From contig JAMPDE010000002.1 in the NCBI GenBank assembly GCA_023665825.1, positions 342,557 through 406,319 of the forward strand: a DNA stretch of 63,763 bases, in the 5' to 3' direction. Positions within the stretch are counted from its first letter, which is position 1; each line of letters begins with the position of its first letter. The DNA is from Alistipes senegalensis. GTDB lineage: Bacteria; Bacteroidota; Bacteroidia; Bacteroidales; Rikenellaceae. Positions 56,344 to 63,763 of this stretch are shown piece after piece. The notes below the pieces were generated by a model. The model worked only from the letters and a program-made list of their open reading frames with translations, was not told where the DNA came from and did not search any database. The position numbers were made by a program, and so were the translations under genes.

Positions 56344-57030
56344 ATGCTAATTGTACTCGAAGGATTGGACGGTGCCGGGAAATCGACGCAGATTCGGTTG
56401 CTGCGGCAGTGGCTCGCCGGACGGGGTGTGGAGAGCGAATACCTCCACTTCCCACGATTCGATGCGCCGGTCTACGGCGAACTGATCGCGCGCTTCCTGC
56501 GCGGCGAGTTCGGCGGCGTGGATACGGTCGATCCCTATCTCGTGGCGTTGATTTATGCCGGCGACCGCGCCGATGCCGCTTCGCTGCTGCGCGGCTGGCT
56601 CGATGCCGGAAAGGCCGTCGTGCTCGACCGGTACGTCTATTCCAACGTCGGCTACCAGTGCGCGAAACTGCCTGCGGGCGAGGCGCGCGACCGGCTGGCC
56701 CGCTGGATTCTCGACTTGGAGTTCGGTTACAACCGCCTGCCGCGTCCCGACGTTTCGCTGTTCCTCGACGTGCCGTTCGCGTTCACCGAGCGCAAGCTGG
56801 CCGAACAGCGCGAGGGCGACGACCGCGACTATCTGCACGGGGCCCGCGACATTCACGAGGATTCGCTGTCGCTTCAGCAGCGGGTGCGCGAGGTCTATCT
56901 TTCGGCCGCGCGGCAGGATGCGATGCTGCGCGTGGTCGATTGCGGCACGGCCGAAGGCGCGATGGCGGCTCCCGAAACGATTTTCGGAAAAATCGCCGCC
57001 GAAGTCGAACGAACTTTGCAACGACGATGA
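56344..57030 (+). CDS. tmk: thymidylate kinase
   Basis: The 228-residue enzyme phosphorylates dTMP to dTDP. The P-loop is GLDGAGKST at residues 7-15; DRYVYSNVGYQCAK near residue 97 and the lid REGDDRDYLHG follow. It is 18 bases after sufS. A seven-codon frame (ATG at 56327 to TAA at 56350) overlaps the tmk start and might couple its translation, but this could be chance. The stop overlaps the next gene as ATGA. Confidence 0.93.
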   Translation: MLIVLEGLDGAGKSTQIRLLRQWLAGRGVESEYLHFPRFDAPVYGELIARFLRGEFGGVDTVDPYLVALIYAGDRADAASLLRGWLDAGKAVVLDRYVYSNVGYQCAKLPAGEARDRLARWILDLEFGYNRLPRPDVSLFLDVPFAFTERKLAEQREGDDRDYLHGARDIHEDSLSLQQRVREVYLSAARQDAMLRVVDCGTAEGAMAAPETIFGKIAAEVERTLQRR

Positions 57031-58130
57031 GAAACAAACGGGCATTCAAAATCGCGGCGCATGTGTGCCGCATCGTGTTGGCCTGCACCTTCGTGCTGTC
57101 GGGCTTCACGAAGGCGATCGACCCTTGGGGCACGGCCCTCAAAGTGGACGAATACCTGACGATTTACGGGCTCGAAGCCTTGCTTCCGGCCAGCATGCTC
57201 TTTTCCATCTGGCTCTGCGGCGCGGAACTGATGATGGGTTGCATGCTGCTTTTCAAGGTGCGGATCCGGTTGATTTCCATTTTCGCGCTCGTGTCGATGA
57301 TTTTCTTCACGGGCCTGACCTTTTTGAGTGCGACGGTCATACCGGTCGAGGATTGCGGCTGTTTCGGCGACGCGCTGAAACTCACCTCGTGGCAGACCTT
57401 TTTCAAGGATTTGGCGCTGTTGCCGATGGCCGTCGTGGTGTGGTGGCGGTACCGGCCCGACAAGGTGTTCGCTTTCAAGCCGTTGGAGGTTACGCTCACC
57501 TGCATTTTCTTCTTCTTTTCGATGTTTTTGGGGTATTATTGCTATCGTCATTTGCCGCTCATCGATTTCCTGCCCTACAAGGTGGGGGTGAACATCCGCG
57601 AGGCGATGCAGGAACCGGCCGAAACGGTCGGCGAAACGGAGACGATACTCGTTTACCGCGACCGCCGGACGGGCCGCAAACGCGAATTCACGCTCGAAGA
57701 TACCGCATGGCAGGACACCGTGCGGTGGGAGTGGGTCGACACGCGCACGACGACCGAAACGCCTTCGATTCGTCCGTTGGTGAGCGAGTTTTCGTTGCGC
57801 GACGACGGGGCCGACGTCACCGACGAGGTGCTGGCGACGCCCGGACGGTTGTATCTGCTGTGCATCACGTCGTTCGACCGCCTGCCGAAGCGTTGCGCCC
57901 GCCGCATGGCGGCGTTGGTGGCCCGTGCGGCCGTCGAGGGGGCGGAGGTCGTCTGCCTGACGCCCTATCCGCTCGACGGCGAAACGTGGTACGACTTCGG
58001 CACGGGTGAGGTGCGCTGTTACAACATCGACGCCTCGACCATGAAAACCATGCTCCGCGCCCGCAACGGCGTGGTCGTGCTCGACGACGGGACGATCGCG
58101 GACAAGCGGAACTGCCGCGACATCGAATAA
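57027..58130 (+). CDS. DoxX/MauE-like membrane protein (BT_3928 family type)
   Basis: The 367-residue protein has four to five membrane helices in the first 180 residues, with VLSGFTKAIDPWGTALKVDE at the start and the conserved ETxDCGCFGD-like VEDCGCFGDALKLT near residue 110, which marks the MauE/DoxX group. The remaining 190 residues are soluble, with a strand pattern reminiscent of a thioredoxin-like fold (RLYLLCITSFDRLPKRCARR). Such proteins are linked to periplasmic redox chemistry. A TlpA-like thioredoxin lies next, which supports that. The start is ATG 57027, overlapping tmk. Confidence 0.8.
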   Translation: MRNKRAFKIAAHVCRIVLACTFVLSGFTKAIDPWGTALKVDEYLTIYGLEALLPASMLFSIWLCGAELMMGCMLLFKVRIRLISIFALVSMIFFTGLTFLSATVIPVEDCGCFGDALKLTSWQTFFKDLALLPMAVVVWWRYRPDKVFAFKPLEVTLTCIFFFFSMFLGYYCYRHLPLIDFLPYKVGVNIREAMQEPAETVGETETILVYRDRRTGRKREFTLEDTAWQDTVRWEWVDTRTTTETPSIRPLVSEFSLRDDGADVTDEVLATPGRLYLLCITSFDRLPKRCARRMAALVARAAVEGAEVVCLTPYPLDGETWYDFGTGEVRCYNIDASTMKTMLRARNGVVVLDDGTIADKRNCRDIE

Positions 58131-58160
58131 AACGCACGCTTCAAAATCCATCATTACGCT

Positions 58161-58913
58161 ATGAAACTCCGATTTCTGTTCGCTTTTATCGTGGGCCTCG
58201 CCGCTCCGGCCGCGCTTTGCGCCCAAACTCCTGCCGACGAACCGGTCAGTGCCAAAATGGTTGTCGAGGGGCATTTTTTCGTGGAAAAGCCCGCAATACC
58301 CGGCGGCAGCAGCATGGCTTTCCTCCAAGACCCCGAAGGCGGGCGGTTGCTGGCAGTTTACTATCCCGAAAATTTCACCCTTTCGGAGTCCGATATGCGA
58401 AAAGCGGTTCCGGCGGAAAAGGTGAAGTTCGCCGACCGGTTGCTCGAAGACTACGAAGCGCACCGGCCCGCGCGCGTACCGAAGTCGCAAGACATCGCGG
58501 TGAAGCCGGGCGATGCGTTTCCGGCGTTCCGTTACTTCGATACCGACGGCAAAAGTTGGTCAACGGAGACGCTGAAAGGCCGAGTCTGGGTGCTCAACGT
58601 CTGGCAGCAGGAGTGCGGCCCGTGCCGTCGGGAGATGCCGGTGCTTTCGGCTTGGAAAGCCAAGTTTCCCGAAGTGGTTTTCCTCTCCGCTTCGCGCCAC
58701 AAGGCCGATGTGATTCTGCCGATCGCCGAAAAACACGGCTTCACGTGGACGCACTTGCAGGAAGCTGCGGAGTTGGTCAAGTTGGTCGGTGCGCAGGGAT
58801 TTCCGCTGACCGTAGTGGTCGATGCCGACGGGATCGTCCGTCATGCGCGGGTAGGGGCGTCGGAAGAGGCGCAGGCCGAAGCGCTCGCGGCCATCGAACG
58901 GCTGGCGAAGTGA
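58161..58913 (+). CDS. TlpA-like thioredoxin-fold protein
   Basis: The 250-residue secreted protein has a signal peptide (AAPAALCAQ), an N-terminal region of about 85 residues without a recognised fold, and a thioredoxin domain from residue 114 with the active site CGPC at residues 152-155 (NVWQQECGPCRREMP) and cis-proline loop GFPLTVVVD near residue 216. It probably reduces periplasmic disulfides. It follows the MauE/DoxX-like gene by 30 bases and ends before a strong terminator. Confidence 0.9.
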   Translation: MKLRFLFAFIVGLAAPAALCAQTPADEPVSAKMVVEGHFFVEKPAIPGGSSMAFLQDPEGGRLLAVYYPENFTLSESDMRKAVPAEKVKFADRLLEDYEAHRPARVPKSQDIAVKPGDAFPAFRYFDTDGKSWSTETLKGRVWVLNVWQQECGPCRREMPVLSAWKAKFPEVVFLSASRHKADVILPIAEKHGFTWTHLQEAAELVKLVGAQGFPLTVVVDADGIVRHARVGASEEAQAEALAAIERLAK

Positions 58914-58935
58914 TTCGGTTGCAGCGCTTGGTATG

Positions 58936-58969
58936 AAAGTTGACTTCGGTACACGAAGTCAACTTTTTT
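58936..58969 (+). terminator. rho-independent terminator between the TlpA-like gene and the RND operon
   Basis: A perfect 13-bp stem (58936-58948 with 58954-58966) closes on a five-base loop and ends in a run of six T (58964-58969). It lies just before the efflux operon, so that operon may start inside or right after it. Confidence 0.9.
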
Positions 58970-58972
58970 CGT

Positions 58973-60001
58973 ATGCGCTTTTTCCTTTTGTTTTTGCTGC
59001 TGGCGTCGGCCGGCTGCCGGTCGCATCGGACGGCACCGCAGGCGGTGCGGCCCGTGAAGGTGACGACCGCTTCGCACAGCGCGTTCATCGTGCGGGATTT
59101 TGCAGGCATGGCCACGCCCGACGATGCCGTGACGCTCGCTTTCAAGGTGGCGGGGCAGGTGCTCGACCTGCCGGTGCCGACGGGCGAGTACGTCGCGAAA
59201 GGAACCTTGCTCGCCGAGCTCAATCCGCGCGACATCGAGTTGCAGGTGGCTTCCGACCGTTCGGCGTTCGAGCAGGCGCGGTCGCAGTACGCCCGCATGC
59301 AGCGGCTGCTGGAGCATCAGGCCGTTTCGCAGCAGGAGTTCGAGGCGGCCCGCACGCGCTACACGCAGGCGCAGTCCGCTTACGAAAATTCGCTCGACGG
59401 GCTGAAAGACACCAAGTTGCGGGCTCCGTTCGCCAGTGTCGTCGAGCGCAAATTCGTCGATGCCTACGAACGGGTGCAGGCCGGGCAGGCGGTCATCCGC
59501 GTTGTCGACCCGAGTTCCACGACCGTGCAGTTCACCTTGCCGGAGCAGGGGTTGGAGCTGCTCACGGCCGATTCTACCCGTTTCTCCGTTGTGTTCGACA
59601 ACTACCGCAACACGACTTTCCGCGCCGTATTGAAAGAGTACGTGAAAACGTCGTCCGACGCTTCGGGCTTTCCTGTTTCGCTGCGCCTGACCGACGTCGA
59701 CACGACCCGTTACCGCATCGTGCCCGGCATGTCGTGCATCGTGTCGATGCGGGTTGCCGACCGGATGCCCGACGTCGTATCGTTGCCCGTTACGGCCGTC
59801 TACGCTCCGGCCGAAGGGGGCGATTACGTGTGGGTGGTCGGCCGCGACGACCGCGTGTCGTTGCGGGCCGTCGAGCTCGGCGAATTGTTCGGCCGCGACC
59901 GCGTGACGGTCTTGCGCGGCGTCGAGCCGGGCGACCGCGTCGTGACGGCGGGCGTCTACCGCCTGCACGAGGGGGAGGAAGTGCGGATTCTCAACGATTG
60001 A
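58973..60001 (+). CDS. RND efflux membrane-fusion lipoprotein
   Basis: The 342-residue adaptor protein has a lipoprotein signal LLASAGC (Cys at residue 14), a lipoyl-type hairpin half (FKVAGQVLDLPVPTGEYVAKG near residue 57), a coiled-coil stretch (EQARSQYARMQRLLEHQAVS) and the second lipoyl half plus beta-barrel (LRAPFASVVERKFVD). It bridges the pump and the outer-membrane channel. I use ATG 58973; an in-frame ATG at 58940 lies inside the terminator stem and is unlikely. Confidence 0.92.
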   Translation: MRFFLLFLLLASAGCRSHRTAPQAVRPVKVTTASHSAFIVRDFAGMATPDDAVTLAFKVAGQVLDLPVPTGEYVAKGTLLAELNPRDIELQVASDRSAFEQARSQYARMQRLLEHQAVSQQEFEAARTRYTQAQSAYENSLDGLKDTKLRAPFASVVERKFVDAYERVQAGQAVIRVVDPSSTTVQFTLPEQGLELLTADSTRFSVVFDNYRNTTFRAVLKEYVKTSSDASGFPVSLRLTDVDTTRYRIVPGMSCIVSMRVADRMPDVVSLPVTAVYAPAEGGDYVWVVGRDDRVSLRAVELGELFGRDRVTVLRGVEPGDRVVTAGVYRLHEGEEVRILND

Positions 60002-60008
60002 CGCGGCC

Positions 60009-63000
60009 ATGCTGAATCTGTCCCGATATGCGTTGCGCAACAGCCGCGTGGTGTGGTTCTTTCTGGCGGTGCTGCTTGTCGGCGGCATCGCGGGCTTCTT
60101 CACGCTGGGCAAAAAGGAGGACGCGGTGTTCGTCATCAAAAGCGCGGCGTTGAGTTGCTCCTATCCGGGAGCCTCGCCCGAGCAAGTCGAGCAGCTGATT
60201 ACGGAACCTATCGAGCGCGAGGTGCAGTCGATGCGCCGCATCCGCAAAATCACTTCGGAATCCTATTACGGCCTCTCGCGGATTCTGGTCGAACTCGACC
60301 CTGCGACCCGCGCCGCCGAGATTCCGCAGCTTTGGGACGAACTGCGCCGCAAGGTCTCCGACGTCCAGCCGCGCCTGCCCGCCGGTGCATCGGCCGTTGC
60401 GGTGGCCGATGATTTCGGCGACGTGTACGGCATCTACTACGGGCTTTCGGCCGACGAGGGTTTCTCGTGGTCGGAGTTGCGCGATTGGGCGCAGCGGTTC
60501 AAAAAACGGCTCGTGACGGTGCCCGGCGTACAGAAAGTCGTGTTGTTCGGCGAGCAGACCTCCGTCGTCGACGTGTCGATCAGTCTGGCGACGCTGGCCA
60601 ATTTCGCGATTCGGCCCGAAGCGCTCGTCGCGACGATCCAGCAGCAGAACGTACTGGTGGACAGCGGCGAGGAGCAGGCCGGCGCGATGCGGATACGCAT
60701 CCTCGAAGACGGCACCTACGAGACGCTGGACGACCTGCGCAACCAGCTGTTGATGTCCTCGTCGGGCAAGCAATACCGCTTGGGCGACGTGGCACGCGTC
60801 GAGCGGCGTTACGCCGAGCCACCGCAAACCCTGATGCGCATAGACGGACGGCGTGCCGTCGGCATCGGCATTTCGACCGAAGCGGAGGCCGACGTTGCGG
60901 CGGTCGGCCGCGAGGTCGGGCGCGTCGTGTCGGAACTTACCTCCCGCATGCCCGTAGGGCTGGAATCGACAGTGCTCTATCCCGAAGACCGCATCGCCCG
61001 CGAGGCGACGGCGACTTTTCTGCTCAATCTGGCCGAGTCGGTGGCCATCGTGGTCTTGCTCATCATGGCCGTCATGGGGTTGCGGGCCGGGACGCTGATC
61101 GGCAGTTCGCTGCTCTTTTCGATCGGCGGCACGCTCTTCGCCATGCAGTTCTTGGGCGAGGGGCTCAACCGCACGTCGCTCGCCGGTTTCATCATCGCGA
61201 TGGGTATGTTGGTGGACAACGCCATCGTCGTCACGGACAATGCGCGGCAGGCGATGCTGCGCGGTGTGGCGCGCGACCGTGCGCTGGTCGACGGGGCGAC
61301 CGCTCCGGCGCGCAGCCTGCTGGGGGCTACGCTGATCGGCATTTGTTCGTTCCTGCCGCTCTATTTGGCTCCGTCGTCCGTCGCCGAAATCGTCAAACCG
61401 CTGTTCGTCGTGCTGGCCGTGTCGCTGTTGTTGAGCTGGATACTGGCCCTGACGCAGACGCCGCTTTTCGGCGATTTTTTATTAAGACGGTCGGATGTGC
61501 GCCGACCGAATCGGGAAAATCCGTACGATTCGCGTTTTTACCGCGCTTTCGACCGGATGCTGGCCGCGCTGTTGCGCCGCCGGTGGTGGGTCGTCGCGGG
61601 CGTGGTCGTACTGTTCGTGCTCTCGGTGTTCGTCATGGGGCGGATGCCGCAGAACTTCTTTCCGTCGCTCGACAAACCCTATTTCCGTGCCGACGTGCTG
61701 CTGCCCGAAGGCTACGACATCCGGGCGACCGAACGCAACCTGCTCCGCATGGAGGAGTGGCTGTGCGCACGGCCCGAAGTGAAACGGGTCTCCGTGACGA
61801 TGGGGGCCACGCCGCCGCGCTATTACTTGGCGTCGGCCAGCGTCGCGCAGCGTCCCAATTTCGGTAACCTGCTCGTCGAGCTCTATGACCGGCGCCGGAC
61901 AGAGGAGGTCGAGGCGGCTTTCTCGGAGTTCGTCGAACGGAATTTTCCCGACGTCTGGCTGCGGTCGTCGCTTTTCAAGTTGTCGCCCGTGCCCGATGCC
62001 GCCATCGAGTTCGGGTTCATCGGCGAGAACATCGACACGCTGCTGCGGCTGACGACGCAGGCCGAACGCATCATGGCCCGCACGCCCGGCACCGCCAACA
62101 TCCGCAACAACTGGGGCAACCGCATTCCGACGTGGCAGCCCGTCTATTCGCAGATGAAGGGGCAGCGGGTCGGTATTTCGCGCCGGCTGATGGCGCAGGG
62201 CATCACCGTCGCCACGCAGGGTTATCCGCTGGGCGAGTACCGCGAGGGCGACCAGTTCATGCCCATTCTGTTGAAAGACGACCGGATGGGCCGGTACGAC
62301 CTTTCGGATTTGCAGGCGCTGCCGCTCTTCACGCCGTCGGGCAAGATGCGTTCCGTCGGGCAGGCGGCCGACGGGTTCCGGTTCGAGTTTCGGCGTGGGG
62401 TGGTCAAGCGCTACAACCGCCAGCGGGCCATGCGGGCGCAGTGCGACCCGGCGCGCGGCGTCAATACCGTCGCTCTCTATGCGGCTTTGCGCGACAGCAT
62501 CGGGCGGTCGGTGGTGTTGCCTGCGGGGTATTCGATGCGGAGTTTCGGCGAGCAGGAGAGCCAGCAGGAGTCCAACGAGGCATTGGCCGCCAACATGCCG
62601 CTGACACTGGCGCTGATTTTCATGATTTTGCTGTTGCTCTTCCGCAATTACCGCGAACCGGCGGTCATTCTGCTCATGACGCCGCTGATTTTCATCGGCG
62701 TGGTGCTGGGATTGGCCGCGACCGGCAAAATTTTCAACTTTTTCTCGTTGCTCGGCCTGCTCGGGCTCGTCGGCATGAACATCAAAAATGCGGTGGTGCT
62801 CGTCGAGCAGATCGGCACGTTGCGAGCGGAGGGGCTGTCGCCCTACGATGCCTTGATTTCGGCCACGCGCAGCCGCATCGTCCCCGTAACGGTTGCTTCG
62901 GGCACCACGATTTTGGGCATGGTGCCGTTGCTGGGCGATTCGCTGTTCGGGGCGATGGCCGCTGCCATCATGGGCGGGCTGTTGGTGGCGACGCTGCTTA

Positions 63001-63056
63001 CCGTCTTCGTCCTGCCTGTCTTTTACGCACTTTTTTACCGTATCCGCCAGTCATGA
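60009..63056 (+). CDS. RND-family efflux pump (AcrB/HAE1-like)
   Basis: The 1015-residue inner-membrane pump has two halves of six helices each with large periplasmic loops. Landmarks are YPGASPEQVEQLITEPIE near residue 50, the proton-relay helix IAMGMLVDNAIVVTDNARQA near residue 400 with an Asp-Asn pair, and the second-half GLLGLVGMNIKNAVVLVEQI near residue 920. The substrate (drug or bile-type compound) is not predictable. It is 7 bases after the adaptor gene, and its stop overlaps the TolC-like start. Confidence 0.95.
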   Translation: MLNLSRYALRNSRVVWFFLAVLLVGGIAGFFTLGKKEDAVFVIKSAALSCSYPGASPEQVEQLITEPIEREVQSMRRIRKITSESYYGLSRILVELDPATRAAEIPQLWDELRRKVSDVQPRLPAGASAVAVADDFGDVYGIYYGLSADEGFSWSELRDWAQRFKKRLVTVPGVQKVVLFGEQTSVVDVSISLATLANFAIRPEALVATIQQQNVLVDSGEEQAGAMRIRILEDGTYETLDDLRNQLLMSSSGKQYRLGDVARVERRYAEPPQTLMRIDGRRAVGIGISTEAEADVAAVGREVGRVVSELTSRMPVGLESTVLYPEDRIAREATATFLLNLAESVAIVVLLIMAVMGLRAGTLIGSSLLFSIGGTLFAMQFLGEGLNRTSLAGFIIAMGMLVDNAIVVTDNARQAMLRGVARDRALVDGATAPARSLLGATLIGICSFLPLYLAPSSVAEIVKPLFVVLAVSLLLSWILALTQTPLFGDFLLRRSDVRRPNRENPYDSRFYRAFDRMLAALLRRRWWVVAGVVVLFVLSVFVMGRMPQNFFPSLDKPYFRADVLLPEGYDIRATERNLLRMEEWLCARPEVKRVSVTMGATPPRYYLASASVAQRPNFGNLLVELYDRRRTEEVEAAFSEFVERNFPDVWLRSSLFKLSPVPDAAIEFGFIGENIDTLLRLTTQAERIMARTPGTANIRNNWGNRIPTWQPVYSQMKGQRVGISRRLMAQGITVATQGYPLGEYREGDQFMPILLKDDRMGRYDLSDLQALPLFTPSGKMRSVGQAADGFRFEFRRGVVKRYNRQRAMRAQCDPARGVNTVALYAALRDSIGRSVVLPAGYSMRSFGEQESQQESNEALAANMPLTLALIFMILLLLFRNYREPAVILLMTPLIFIGVVLGLAATGKIFNFFSLLGLLGLVGMNIKNAVVLVEQIGTLRAEGLSPYDALISATRSRIVPVTVASGTTILGMVPLLGDSLFGAMAAAIMGGLLVATLLTVFVLPVFYALFYRIRQS

Positions 63057-63763
63057 AACGCGTCGTTTTGTTGTTCTTCCTCTTTTGCGGCGTTCGGGGC
63101 GTCGCACAGATGCCGTTGTCCGAGCCGCAGCATGCCGATACGGTGCGGATTTCCGTTGAGGAATACCGCGAAGCCGTGTTGACGTACAGCCGTCGGCTGA
63201 AATCCGCAGCGGCGCAAAGCCTCGAAGCGGTCGAGCACATGCGCCGTGCCCGCACGGGCTTCCTGCCCCGTCTGTCGGCGGCCGGAAGTTTCGCGGTGGC
63301 CGCCCGACGCTTCGACGGGGCCGAACGGTGGACGTTCGGCGTCGAACCGCAAATCGTGCAGACCGTCTACGGCGGCGGAGCGACGCGGGCGGCCTATCGG
63401 CAGGCTGAACTCGGCTATGGCATCGCGCTGTGCGACGAGGAGTTCACCCGCTCGGAGGTGCGCTATGCGGCGGAGTATGCCTATTGGAATCTCTCGGCGA
63501 TGCGGCTTTTCGCCGAAGCCGTGCAGCGTTACGTGGCGATCATCCGTTCGTTGAAGGAGGTGGTCGACCGGCGTTTCGACGAGGGATACATCGCCAAAAG
63601 CGACGTGCTGATGATCGACACGCGGTTGAGCGAGGCGGAATACGATGCGCTCACGGCCGAACGCAATTACATCGTCGCGCTGCACAATTTCAACATTCTG
63701 CGGGGTGCGCCGCCCGAAACGGCGGTTTCGCTGCGGGCGAGCATCCGCGATTCGCTGCCGATG
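63053..63763 (+). CDS. TolC-like outer-membrane efflux channel (partial, runs off the window)
   Basis: The 237 codons visible are open to the window end. They show a signal peptide (VVLLFFLFCGVRGVAQ) and helical repeats of the outer-membrane efflux family (YREAVLTYSRRLKSAAAQSL; RRARTGFLPRLSAAGS; FDEGYIAKSDVLMIDTRLSE). It completes the tripartite efflux system with the two upstream genes. The C-terminal half is missing because the window stops. Confidence 0.88.
   Translation, partial: MKRVVLLFFLFCGVRGVAQMPLSEPQHADTVRISVEEYREAVLTYSRRLKSAAAQSLEAVEHMRRARTGFLPRLSAAGSFAVAARRFDGAERWTFGVEPQIVQTVYGGGATRAAYRQAELGYGIALCDEEFTRSEVRYAAEYAYWNLSAMRLFAEAVQRYVAIIRSLKEVVDRRFDEGYIAKSDVLMIDTRLSEAEYDALTAERNYIVALHNFNILRGAPPETAVSLRASIRDSLPM

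Overview
The window looks like a chromosomal segment of a gut Bacteroidota species, most plausibly Alistipes (Rikenellaceae) or a close relative. The support is a SusC/SusD pair driven by a hybrid two-component regulator, a UpxY-type NusG paralogue heading a surface-polysaccharide cluster, lipoproteins with the Cys-Ser-Asp-Asp start typical of surface export in this phylum, repeated TAnnTTTG (-7) promoter elements, little use of Shine-Dalgarno sequences, and a GC-rich backbone. The genus is an inference; no rRNA is present.

Layout. (1) 1-3470, minus strand: the sdhCAB succinate dehydrogenase/fumarate reductase operon, divergent from fau (3580-4242). (2) 4243-23801: a surface-polysaccharide (capsule or O-antigen) cluster: UpxY antiterminator, WecA-like initiating transferase, SLBB export protein, Wzz, rfbACDB for dTDP-L-rhamnose, Wzx, a decayed GT2, Wzy, a GT32-like transferase, an acyltransferase broken exactly at a G9 tract (probable phase variation), a GT4, a CapE/reductase/WecB-like trio for a UDP-2-acetamido-2,6-dideoxy-L-hexose, and a WbuB-like transferase. 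The variable part (about 13.7-23.8 kb) is much more AT-rich than its flanks. (3) 23932-26805: a BtuFCD/FecBCD-type ABC importer with a strong terminator, followed on the minus strand by tRNA-Ser(GCT) with its own promoter. (4) 27172-51751: a pectin (homogalacturonan) utilisation locus: STN-esterase, DUF4861-like protein, CE12-CE8 fusion esterase, hybrid two-component regulator, GH105, SusC, SusD, two FnIII plus beta-helix lipoproteins, GH28 and a PL1 pectate lyase. A small independent cassette of two tiny membrane proteins sits inside it. (5) 52053-56325: sufBCDS iron-sulfur assembly, then tmk, a DoxX/MauE-like protein and a TlpA-like thioredoxin. (6) 58973-63763: a tripartite RND efflux system, with the TolC-like gene cut by the window edge.

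How it works together. The pectin locus has enzymes to deacetylate and demethylate pectin (CE12, CE8, esterase), cleave it (PL1, GH28), import the oligomers (SusCD), and finish the unsaturated ends (GH105), with the regulator between the two enzyme blocks. The polysaccharide cluster makes dTDP-L-rhamnose and an N-acetylated 6-deoxy-L-hexose, assembles a Wzx/Wzy-type repeat unit, and appears able to switch its O-acylation on and off by slippage in a nine-G run. The most notable observations are that contingency locus, two other nine-base G/C runs in regulatory positions, a repeated hairpin element in two intergenic regions, and the small membrane-protein cassette.
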